From Rhizobiales bacterium 62-47 (GTDB taxonomy: Bacteria; Pseudomonadota; Alphaproteobacteria; Rhizobiales; Xanthobacteraceae): DNA of 64,000 nucleotides. The notes below the pieces were generated by a model. The model searched no databases and had not been told where the DNA came from. It was given only the letters and a program-made list of their open reading frames with translations. This document shows, in pieces, positions 18,495-26,849 of the stretch. The translations under genes and the position numbers were made by a program. Every line of letters starts with the position of its first letter. The stretch's first letter is position 1. The DNA lies in contig MKVX01000008.1 in the NCBI GenBank assembly GCA_001899255.1, forward strand, positions 1 through 64,000. The letters run 5' to 3'.

Positions 18495-20722
18495 GCTACG
18501 TGCCTCATCTGCTGGTTCCACAGATGGCGATACATCGAACATTTGGTCAGGAGCCGGTCGTGCCGGTCGATATCGATGACACGGCCACGATCGATCACCA
18601 GTGTCGCATCGGCATCTGCCAGCATCGACAGTCGATGCGAGACGATGATCACCGTCCGCCCCGCCGCGATCCGCCGCAGATTGCGGCGAATGATCATCTC
18701 GCTTTCGGAGTCCAACGCGCTCGTCGCTTCGTCGAGGATCAGAATGCGAGGATTCACGATCAGCGCGCGGGCAATTGCCAGCCGCTGCTTCTGGCCGCCG
18801 GACAGGTTGGAGGCATTTTCCTCCAGCATGGTGTCGAACCCGCGCGGCAGCCGTTCGATGAACTCGTCGGCGCCGGCAAGCTGGGCGGCCTGCACGACTT
18901 CCGCGAAGGTGGCATCCCGCTTGACGCAAGCGATATTCTCGCGAACCGTGCCGCGGAACAGGAAGTTATCCTGCAGCACCAGACCAAGGTTTCTGCGCAG
19001 ATGCGCGAGATCGAGCTCGCGCGCATCGTACCCATCGATACGCAGCAACCCTTGTTGCGCTGGATAGAGACCCGAAATCAACCGCGTGAGCGTCGTCTTG
19101 CCGGATCCGCTTCGTCCAACAATGCCAAACACCTTGCCGGGCTCGATCGCGAACGAGACATCATCCAGCGCCAGTGATCCCTCGGGACCATAGCGGAAGG
19201 ACACGTTCTCGAATTCGATCTTGCCTTCCAGGGCGGGTCGCAAGCCTTCTCGCGTACCGTCCTGCTCCGACTTCTGGTTCATGACTTCTCCCAGCATTTT
19301 TACCGAGAGCGCCACTTCCTGGTACTCATGAACCATCGTGACCATCTGCACCAGCGGGCCGGAGACCCGGCTGGCCAGCATGTTGAAAGCGACCAGCGCG
19401 CCGATCGTCATCTCGCCGCTGAACACGTCCAGGGCGCCGAGCGCAATGATTCCGAGCGTCATCAGTTTTTCAAGCAACCCGGTCACGGACTGGGCGCCGG
19501 CGGATATCTTTTCGACGCCGAAACGCATCGACGTCGACTGCGCGCAACGATCGTCCCACGACCGGCCCTGCAGCGGCTCCATCGCCAAGGACTTGACCGT
19601 CCGCATTCCGTGAACGGTTTCGACGAGCAGCGCCTGACGTGCGGCCTCAGCCTCGTAAAGAGCCAGCAAACGGCGCCGGAACGGCCCCATCAGCATGGCA
19701 ACGATCGCACCGCTCAATGCCGTGAACGCCAACACCACACAGGTCAACTTCACGCTGTACAGCGCAAGAACCGGGATGAAGACAAAGAGCGACACCGTAT
19801 CGAGCATCGTCAGGAAAAGCCGGCCGGTCAAAAATTCCCGGATGCGCGCGGCTTGTTGCATATGCTTCACCAGCACACCGGCCGAGATGTGCTCGAAGAA
19901 CGCGATCGGCAATCCGAGAAGATGGCCGAACGTCTTTGTGGCGACGCGAATGTCGACCTTGTTGGTCGCGTAGAGCATCAGGTAGCGACGCAGGAAACTG
20001 AAGATCGCATCGAACACCAACGCGGCAGTGGCGCCGATGGCGAGCACGTACAACGTCGTAAAGCTCTCGTGGACAAGAACCTTGTCAATTACGAGCTGGA
20101 AAAAAATCGGAAGGATCAGGCCCAGCGCATAGAGCAGGAGCGCCGCCACGGCGACGTCCGCGAACAATCGCCATTCGCGCAACAGTTCTGGCACGAACCA
20201 TCGGAATCCAAACGTTCCATGCGCGCCAAGGAGATTGTGGTTGCGCTTTACGAGGAAGACCTCGCCGTTCCAGTTCGAACAGAACCGCTCTTTATCGATG
20301 ACAATCGGCTCGTTCTGCCGTTCGGCCAGCGGATCGACGAGTTGCACGAGCTGCTCGCCTTCCGGTCCCTCGCCCGTCGCAGTGACGATAACCCAGTTTC
20401 CGTTGTTGAGCTGCGCAACGGCCGGATAGGCTTCGCCGAGATCGGATAACGTCGCCCAATCCATCTTGGCGATGCGGGCGCGCAACCCGACTTCCTTGGC
20501 CATGCGCAACATCAACGCCGGGGGAACCGGCCCGTCGCCCACGGCATAGGTGTGCCTCAATCGGTCCGACGATACGTCGAGGCCATGATGCGATGCGATT
20601 CGCGCGAGGCATTCCAGCGCAGTAGACGTTCCCTCGTTCGGATTATCCGAAGGGACGTTGTCGCCCGTCACCTCAGCGGACGAATCGTTCTGTTCGATTT
20701 CAGCGGAAGTTTGATGAGACAT
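18491..20722 (-). CDS. type I secretion ABC exporter with degenerate C39-like domain (HlyB/LapB type)
   Basis: The protein has 743 residues. Residues about 30-155 resemble the C39 peptidase-like domain. TALECLARIA occupies the catalytic-Cys helix, but the catalytic Cys position aligns with Thr and the His position is lost in NNGNWVIV, so it is a non-cleaving substrate-docking domain as in HlyB. A six-helix membrane domain follows. The ATPase has Walker A GRSGSGKTTL (about 533), signature LSGGQKQR (about 635) and Walker B ILILDEATSALD. It would export the adhesin encoded two genes upstream in one step from the cytoplasm. Start overlaps the 112-aa gene's end by 23 bp. Confidence 0.92.
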   Translation of the reverse strand: MSHQTSAEIEQNDSSAEVTGDNVPSDNPNEGTSTALECLARIASHHGLDVSSDRLRHTYAVGDGPVPPALMLRMAKEVGLRARIAKMDWATLSDLGEAYPAVAQLNNGNWVIVTATGEGPEGEQLVQLVDPLAERQNEPIVIDKERFCSNWNGEVFLVKRNHNLLGAHGTFGFRWFVPELLREWRLFADVAVAALLLYALGLILPIFFQLVIDKVLVHESFTTLYVLAIGATAALVFDAIFSFLRRYLMLYATNKVDIRVATKTFGHLLGLPIAFFEHISAGVLVKHMQQAARIREFLTGRLFLTMLDTVSLFVFIPVLALYSVKLTCVVLAFTALSGAIVAMLMGPFRRRLLALYEAEAARQALLVETVHGMRTVKSLAMEPLQGRSWDDRCAQSTSMRFGVEKISAGAQSVTGLLEKLMTLGIIALGALDVFSGEMTIGALVAFNMLASRVSGPLVQMVTMVHEYQEVALSVKMLGEVMNQKSEQDGTREGLRPALEGKIEFENVSFRYGPEGSLALDDVSFAIEPGKVFGIVGRSGSGKTTLTRLISGLYPAQQGLLRIDGYDARELDLAHLRRNLGLVLQDNFLFRGTVRENIACVKRDATFAEVVQAAQLAGADEFIERLPRGFDTMLEENASNLSGGQKQRLAIARALIVNPRILILDEATSALDSESEMIIRRNLRRIAAGRTVIIVSHRLSMLADADATLVIDRGRVIDIDRHDRLLTKCSMYRHLWNQQMRHVA

Positions 20723-21038
20723 TGGGTGATCGCGGGTTCGAGGGCGAGGACGAGTCTGAACGATCGCTGGCGGGATTGATGTGCGGCGCTTCAGCCGCCA
20801 TTCGCGGCGCGTTGCGCTTTACTACGCCCGCGTCGACCAAACCCTGCAATGCGTTCTGCATCACCTCGACCGAGTTAGCGAAACCCTCGATCGAAAAAAT
20901 CACTCTTTGACGAAATACTTTTTTGGGCGCGTTGTTGGCATCGCGCTCCGTCGGAGAAAGACTAACAAGATCGACCCGGACGATAGAGCCGCCCACGGTG
21001 ATTTCGTCTACGCCGTCCGTATAGATCTCAACGTGCAT
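20700..21038 (-). CDS. small conserved-looking protein of the type I secretion operon
   Basis: The protein has 112 residues. It begins MHVEIYTDGVDEITVGGSIV, then RVDLVSLSPTERD and FRQRVIFSIEGFANSVEVMQ, which read as a compact beta-rich domain with a final helix. It ends in a Ser/Pro/Asn-rich disordered tail. The ATG has a good GAGGA site and lies 9 bp after the adhesin stop. The 3' end overlaps the exporter gene by 23 bp. It has no signal peptide or membrane segment, so it is a cytoplasmic accessory. It faintly resembles small DUF3467-like proteins, but I cannot confirm this. A chaperone or regulatory role in adhesin export is an inference from position. Confidence 0.75.
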   Translation of the reverse strand: MHVEIYTDGVDEITVGGSIVRVDLVSLSPTERDANNAPKKVFRQRVIFSIEGFANSVEVMQNALQGLVDAGVVKRNAPRMAAEAPHINPASDRSDSSSPSNPRSPNVSSNFR

Positions 21039-21047
21039 GGCATCCTC

Positions 21048-23708
21048 CTATGATGTCAACTGTGCTTTGAACAGGACATCGACACCGTAACCGGTCGAGT
21101 TGTAGCTGTTCGTGGGAAACAGACTTGAATTGCCGTAAGCGTAAACACCGTTGCCGCCGCTGCTCGATGTTCCCGGCGCAATCAGCATCCCGCTGGTGTG
21201 ATCGGTCGCAAAGAAATTCGGATCGGCCGAATAATTACCATCGGTATGGTACGAGGCGACATAGGTCGTTCCTGCTGTCACAGCGACAGGGCTTGCGAAA
21301 TCGACCTGCTGCCAGCCGCTGGCTGTTTCATTGGTGAACGTCGCCGTCGCTAGCAGCGTACCCGTCGAGCTCCAGAGATTGGCGACGTGAGTCCCGATGT
21401 TATCCGGCCCCTTGTAGAATTTCAGGCCAGTGATTTCGCCATTCGCAGTGGTCTCGAACTTGAAGCCGAGCTCGACCGAATTGGGATCGTTCACAGACGC
21501 AACAGCCGGCACTGAAGACGAACCGAAGAGCGATTGCGTCGACAGGTCGCCGACTAACAGATTTACTGTGCCGGTGCCGACGCCGCCTCCACCATCCGTA
21601 ACGGAGTAGGTGAAACCCGCAGCTCCCTGATAGCCCGCCGTGGGCACAAACGTGATCTGATGGGTAACCGGGTCGTAAGACACGGTGCCGTTCGTTGCGC
21701 CGCTCACGCCGGCGAGCGATAGCGGCAGATTGTTGGGGCTGCTGTCATTGGCGAGCAGCGTCGCATCTGAAATCGCGATCGTACCGTTTTCGCCCACCAG
21801 CAGGCCGCCATCGTTCTGCACGACCGGAGCCGGCAACAGCTTGCTGTAAACGACGTCCACCCAATAATTGGCATTGTTGAAAGTGCTGGTCGGAAACGCG
21901 CTGCTCGACCCATAGGCATAAACGCTGCCGATGGCCGTCAAGTCGGCATTAGTGAGCGGGCTTGCGAAATAGTTTGCGTCGGCCGAGTAGTTGCCGTCGG
22001 TGTGATATGACGCCGTGTACGTCGATCCGGCCGTAATGAGCACGGGCGTCGAGAAATTGACTTGCTGCCATCCCGAGGCCGTTTCGGTGGTGAATGTCGC
22101 GGTCGCGAGCAACGTTCCCGACGAACTCCAAAGATTTGCGACGTGGGTGCCGATATTGTCCGGCCCCTTGTAGAATCGCAGTCCGCTGATCAGACCATCC
22201 GCAGTTGCCGTGAATTGAACGCCAAGTTCGACGGAGCTCGGATCGTTGGCCGTCACCACGCTCGGGATGCTGCCGGCGCCAAAGAGACTCTCGTCCGCTA
22301 TGGCATAGAGGCTCACATTGGCCGATGCGGTCATGCCGTTCGCATCGGTGATAGAATATTTGAAGCTGCTCATCCCGCTGTAGCCAGCCGTCGGGATAAA
22401 GCTCACGCTCTGCGTCAACGGATCATACGATACCGATCCGTTGGTCGGGTCGCTCACGCCGGTAATCGTAAAGGCGGCTCCACTGACACTCGTGTCATTG
22501 GCAATCAAAGTCGACGTGGAAATCGTGATTGCACCGTGCCTGACAACGAAGCCGATATCGTCCTTCGCCGTGGGCGCCGCCGGGATCGTAACAACCGGGG
22601 GCGTACCGGTAGGCGGCGCGGTGAACGTCTGGGTCGGCGAATTTGAAGTTGACGAAACGTTCGACAAGAACGGCACGAGCCGCGTGGCCAGGGAGGTCCC
22701 GCCTTCATTGTTGGGTTGCACGACTGTCAGCCGGGGTGTGGCCGGCGCAGTAAAGTTCTGCAGATCGCCCTGCTGCGCAGAAAATTTGAGGAACGTCCCT
22801 GCAAGAGGCGGACTGCTTGATCCGATATGGCGCGGGGGCTGCTGAGTTCCATCGATCGAAGACGTGGTTTCGGGCGAAGCCGCATCCTTCTCAGTCAGCT
22901 TCGGCTGCACCGATGGTTCGCTCGTCGTGTTCCTGGACTGATCGTTATCCCGAACTGCCGCAACGTTGGCGTTAAGCTCCTTGTGCGGTGGCATATCGCC
23001 GGATTTGGTCGCCGCTTGGTCGACAGGAGCGGCAGTCGCCGACAAGCCCATTGATGAAAGGGCGGCGCCAACCAGCAAAGCCGTCGCAAGCGGCTCGATC
23101 GCGGAGTCGCCGATCGATGGGGCAGTCAAAGCTGCCGTCGCCACCGCGACATCCGGGCCTACGACAATCAGGATCGATTCGTGCGCGATTTGCTGAGAGG
23201 ACCGGAACGCCCGATAGCGCAATAGCGAGATTTGACCGGCGGCCGCGCGCGCTGGCACAAAGAGCAACGTCGATAGCTGCGATGGGCTAATGACCTGCCC
23301 TGCGGCCAACCGCGTGACGCCATCCGCCAGCACAACCGTGCCATTCGCTGGCAGTTCCGTAATGAGAATGTCGAGATGCCCATCGCCGCGAAGCGACGGC
23401 GGCGCATCGCCAAGCCTGGCGGGACCGGCGTTCTGCGCAACGTACAGTTGCGACCGCTCGACGTGATGAGCCGCGATATCGCCGTCGCTCAGCCATTCAA
23501 GTTCCTGAAGCTCTGAAATAGTCGCGGCGTCGCCGATCCGCAGTTCACGACCGCCACCCCGGCGCCGCACGACACCCGCTAGGGGCAAGGTCGCCACGGT
23601 CACACTCAGTTCGTCCGCGGAATAAGCCGGCGACGTCTCCAGCGATACATTACCTCGAACACCGGGATTTGCGGTGTTGGGCCAGTCGGTTATGGCGTGA
23701 TGCAACAT
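21048..23708 (-). CDS. large secreted adhesin-like protein with cadherin-like and DUF4082 repeats
   Basis: The protein has about 886 residues and no N-terminal signal peptide, as expected of a type I secretion substrate. The N-terminal 200 residues are a distinct domain (SLETSPAYSADELSVTVATL onward). A low-complexity Pro/Thr/Ser linker follows at about 300-380. Next come two tandem units, each a cadherin/Ig-like domain (DANGMTASANVSLY type; YSVTDGGGGVGTGTVNLLVG) and a DUF4082 domain (VELGxxF...GLxFYKGPDNIGTHVANLWSS). ATG 23708 has GGAAG at good spacing; an ATG at 23741 gives 11 more residues without a ribosome site. It is the first gene of the operon and the presumed cargo, probably cell-surface or EPS-bound. 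Confidence 0.85.
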   Translation of the reverse strand: MLHHAITDWPNTANPGVRGNVSLETSPAYSADELSVTVATLPLAGVVRRRGGGRELRIGDAATISELQELEWLSDGDIAAHHVERSQLYVAQNAGPARLGDAPPSLRGDGHLDILITELPANGTVVLADGVTRLAAGQVISPSQLSTLLFVPARAAAGQISLLRYRAFRSSQQIAHESILIVVGPDVAVATAALTAPSIGDSAIEPLATALLVGAALSSMGLSATAAPVDQAATKSGDMPPHKELNANVAAVRDNDQSRNTTSEPSVQPKLTEKDAASPETTSSIDGTQQPPRHIGSSSPPLAGTFLKFSAQQGDLQNFTAPATPRLTVVQPNNEGGTSLATRLVPFLSNVSSTSNSPTQTFTAPPTGTPPVVTIPAAPTAKDDIGFVVRHGAITISTSTLIANDTSVSGAAFTITGVSDPTNGSVSYDPLTQSVSFIPTAGYSGMSSFKYSITDANGMTASANVSLYAIADESLFGAGSIPSVVTANDPSSVELGVQFTATADGLISGLRFYKGPDNIGTHVANLWSSSGTLLATATFTTETASGWQQVNFSTPVLITAGSTYTASYHTDGNYSADANYFASPLTNADLTAIGSVYAYGSSSAFPTSTFNNANYWVDVVYSKLLPAPVVQNDGGLLVGENGTIAISDATLLANDSSPNNLPLSLAGVSGATNGTVSYDPVTHQITFVPTAGYQGAAGFTYSVTDGGGGVGTGTVNLLVGDLSTQSLFGSSSVPAVASVNDPNSVELGFKFETTANGEITGLKFYKGPDNIGTHVANLWSSTGTLLATATFTNETASGWQQVDFASPVAVTAGTTYVASYHTDGNYSADPNFFATDHTSGMLIAPGTSSSGGNGVYAYGNSSLFPTNSYNSTGYGVDVLFKAQLTS

Positions 23709-23741
23709 AAGAGGCTTCCGAAAATCGCCATACGGAGGCAT

Positions 23742-24300
23742 GCCGAATGGTATTTTCGATTTAACTCGGATTTAATTTTATCGTCAATTTAATTATTACG
23801 TTTTAAATGCTATCGTAAACAGGACGGGGAAGATGGTGGCCGGGCCGGCAGATACCAAATGTGCCCCGATCCATCCCCTTGGCCGGCTTACGCAATTGCC
23901 GGAGTGTTGTTCCCCGTAGTTATCCACAGGCGCCCGGAATTCGCACCTCCTCGAGGCTAACAGCACAAACAGCTGCGGTCCGGACTCAATAACCGATCTT
24001 TTGCTGACTTTTGGGCGCTCGATGGCGTTCGGTCGGGTTAGAAGTTACTGCGAGAGGCCGGGGGCAAAAAAACCGATTAGAACTCAATGCGGTAGCCGAC
24101 ACGATCGCGCCCGGCCGACGGTTCAAACGTTTACATTAATTTTAAATCTTAGCCGGTTAAATTTAATCGCCCACTTTCTTTATTATAGACTCTGGTATTA
24201 AATGTCGTCGTCGCCGGCCGGGTCTGGGCCAGCATTTTGTGCATTGCACGTCAGCCGATGATGGCAAGTGCTGTCGCTCGCGAAAATATTGGGCTAGCTG
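23742..24300. other. long divergent intergenic region between adhesin and copolymerase genes
   Basis: This is 559 bp without a supported gene. Its two ends (23755-23820 and 24120-24200) are AT islands with repeated TTTAAT/ATTAAAT words. The middle is GC-rich. A perfect DnaA-box-like TTATCCACA occurs once at 23920-23928. The region must contain the promoters of the secretion operon (minus) and the copolymerase (plus). The size and AT islands suggest heavy regulation. Confidence 0.55.
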
Positions 24301-26631
24301 ATGCTTCATAGCAATTTTCTACCGAGCGACAGAGCGCGGGCATTGCTGGAGGGAGGCTTAGCTCAGGACCAGGCCGAAGGCGGTGGCATCGGCGATCTCG
24401 TCAGCTACCTGTTCGGCTTCCTGAAGCGGCAATATGCGGTCATTCTATTCACGACGGCTCTCGCGCTGTCGGCCAGCGTCATTTACCTGAAGACCACGCC
24501 CCCGACATACACCGGAAAGGTCAAAGTCCTTTTCGGTAATCCGAAGACGCAATTCGTGCAGCAGCAGTCGATCGTCGCCGAAGCGCCGATCGATATGACG
24601 CAGATCGAGACCCAACTCGAAATCCTGAGATCGAAAACGATCGCGCTGGCTGTTATCAATCAGCTCAAGCTCGCTGAGGACCCGACGTTCAAATCGTCAG
24701 AGCGATCGTTCCGATCGCTCTGGCAGAGAATCCGCGGCGTTCCAGCTCCGCAACAGCCCCCACAGGACACCGATCAAGCGGCATCGGAAGATGCACTCGT
24801 CAATGCTTTCCGCGAACGGCTCTCGGCGAATCGAGTCGGCGCAAGCAACGTCATCGAAATCAGCTTCAACGCCAATAGCGCGCAACGTGCCGCCGAAATC
24901 GCCAACGCAGTTGCCAACGCCTACATCTCCGATCAGTTGAATTCGAAATTTGAGGCCAATCGCACGGCAACGACGTGGTTGCAGGATCGGCTGCGGGAAC
25001 TCGGACAACAAGCCCAGACCGCGGAACGCGCCGTCAACGTCTATAAATCGGAAAACAACATCGTCGTCACTGGCGGCAAGCCGATCGACGATCAACTGGT
25101 CACCGATTTGAACAGCCGGTTGGTCGCCGCCCGCGCGCAGACCGCGGATAACCTGGCCCGCCTCAACCGGTTCGAATCCATCCTTCGCTCGAATTCGGCG
25201 GACTCCGCCTCGATCGGCAATCTCGACGCGTCGGGTTCCGATGCGCTGAGCAACCCGATCATCAACAATCTTCGCCAACAGTACCTCGAATATTCGCGAC
25301 GCGAGACGGAATGGTCGGCTCGGTTTGGCCGTGACCATCTGGCGGTCGTCAATCTTCGCACCCGCATGCGCGACATCCGCACCTCAATTCTTGACGAAGT
25401 GCGGCGTCTCGCGGAAACGAGCAGAAGCGATTACGAAGTTGCCAAGCAACGCCAGGAATCGGTTGAAAAGCAACTTGCTCAGGCTGTTTCGCAGTCGCGG
25501 ACAACCAATTCGGCCGAACTGACGCTTCGCGAGTTGGAAACGCGCGCCAAGAGCTATCGCAGCCTCTACGATAGCTTCCTGCAGCGATACATGGGTTCGA
25601 TTCAGCAGGAATCGTTCCCGATCTCGGAGGCACGGATTTTGTCTCCCGCCTCGCCTCCGCTCAACAAGACGAAGCCCAAAGGGCTACTGGTGCTCGCGCT
25701 AGGCTTGTTCGGAGGGATCGCGATAGGCGGCGGTCTCGGGTTGCTCCGCGATATCATGGACCGCGTATTCCGCACGACATCGCAGGTGGAATCGATCCTC
25801 CACTTGCCCTGTCTGTCGCTGGTGCCGCGCGTGAAGGACATCGCCGTGCCGAAAGGTCCGCCGGCTCGCGTCGCGTCACACGACCAGACTTTCAATCCGC
25901 GGGCGATCCACCGAAAGGCCGGAATTTTTTGGGCGGCGACGACGATGCCGCTTTCGCGTTTTGCCGAGTCGATCCGCTCGATCAAGCTGGCGATCGATTT
26001 GAATCCGACCAAGACGTCGAACAAGATTGTCGGCATCACGTCGTCTTTGCCGAACGAAGGAAAGTCCACCCTCTCGGCGTCGCTCGCGCAACTCATCGGC
26101 CATGCCGGCAAGCGCGTCATTATCGTCGACTGCGACCTGAAGAACCCATCTTTGTCAGCCGAGTTGGCGCCGACCGCCACTGCCGGCCTCATTGAAGTGA
26201 TCTCAGGCGCCCGTACGCTGGAAGAAACGATCTGGAAGGATCAGAAGACCAACCTCGAGTTCCTGCCGGCCGTGAAGCGAACCCCGCTTTTCCACACCAG
26301 CGAAATTCTATCCAGCGAGCAGACCCGGAAGCTGTTCGACAAGCTGCGGACGATGTACGATTACGTCATCGTCGATCTGCCGCCGCTGGCGCCCGTTGTT
26401 GACGTTCGTGCAACGACACCGCTGATCGATTGTTTCATTCTGGTCGTCGAATGGGGACGCACCAAGATCGACGTAGTCCAACACGCTCTTCATACGGCCC
26501 CCAATGTCTACGAGACCTTGATCGGCACCGTCCTCAACAAGACGGATATGAAGGCTATGAAGCGCTACGACGGCTATCACAACGATTATTATCACAATGA
26601 ATACTACACGCGGTACGGCTACGCCGATTGA
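24301..26631 (+). CDS. Wzc/ExoP-like polysaccharide copolymerase with BY-kinase domain
   Basis: The protein has 776 residues. TM1 lies near residues 43-63 (YAVILFTTALALSASVIYL), followed by a Wzz-type periplasmic domain with long coiled coil (about 200-430) and TM2 at about 461-483 (GLLVLALGLFGGIAIGG). The cytoplasmic tyrosine kinase has Walker A SLPNEGKST (about 583-591), Walker A' VIIVDCDLKNP (about 606) and Walker B YVIVDLPPLAP (about 688). The last 22 residues contain eight Tyr, the autophosphorylation cluster. It controls EPS chain length and export together with the Wza-like protein directly downstream. Confidence 0.93.
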   Translation: MLHSNFLPSDRARALLEGGLAQDQAEGGGIGDLVSYLFGFLKRQYAVILFTTALALSASVIYLKTTPPTYTGKVKVLFGNPKTQFVQQQSIVAEAPIDMTQIETQLEILRSKTIALAVINQLKLAEDPTFKSSERSFRSLWQRIRGVPAPQQPPQDTDQAASEDALVNAFRERLSANRVGASNVIEISFNANSAQRAAEIANAVANAYISDQLNSKFEANRTATTWLQDRLRELGQQAQTAERAVNVYKSENNIVVTGGKPIDDQLVTDLNSRLVAARAQTADNLARLNRFESILRSNSADSASIGNLDASGSDALSNPIINNLRQQYLEYSRRETEWSARFGRDHLAVVNLRTRMRDIRTSILDEVRRLAETSRSDYEVAKQRQESVEKQLAQAVSQSRTTNSAELTLRELETRAKSYRSLYDSFLQRYMGSIQQESFPISEARILSPASPPLNKTKPKGLLVLALGLFGGIAIGGGLGLLRDIMDRVFRTTSQVESILHLPCLSLVPRVKDIAVPKGPPARVASHDQTFNPRAIHRKAGIFWAATTMPLSRFAESIRSIKLAIDLNPTKTSNKIVGITSSLPNEGKSTLSASLAQLIGHAGKRVIIVDCDLKNPSLSAELAPTATAGLIEVISGARTLEETIWKDQKTNLEFLPAVKRTPLFHTSEILSSEQTRKLFDKLRTMYDYVIVDLPPLAPVVDVRATTPLIDCFILVVEWGRTKIDVVQHALHTAPNVYETLIGTVLNKTDMKAMKRYDGYHNDYYHNEYYTRYGYAD

Positions 26632-26849
26632 CGGGGCCTTTGCCGTAACTGCGGTCGTCTAGATAACCCGCCCGATCCGTTTAATGCTCCTAGTAGCGTC
26701 CGGGAGGCCTCGTCCCGGACGGCAAAAGTGTGGCGTCGCCGCAACACCCGGAATCTCTATTTAATTTGCCTGGCGTGATTCGCTGGTTTGAATCAGCCAA
26801 GGATGTCAACATGCTACGAGCATATCCGGATTAGGCTTGGGGGACTCTC

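Noticed and set aside
18495-18929. N-terminal extension of the HlyD-type frame to 18929
   Set aside because: The extra 145 codons lie entirely inside the exporter's ATPase domain in another frame. ATG 18494 overlaps the exporter stop and begins a normal adaptor N-terminus.
19328-20449. Long plus-strand frame (373 codons) opposite the ABC exporter
   Set aside because: His/Arg/Gln-rich composition typical of the antisense frame of a high-GC gene; the minus-strand exporter has all ABC motifs.
20300-20660. C39 bacteriocin-processing peptidase at the exporter N-terminus
   Set aside because: The catalytic Cys and His positions are replaced, so it is a non-cleaving C39-like domain; bacteriocin export is not supported.
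23920-23928. Perfect TTATCCACA DnaA-box-like word
   Set aside because: A single box without clustering, AT-rich unwinding repeats or replication genes nearby; probably chance.
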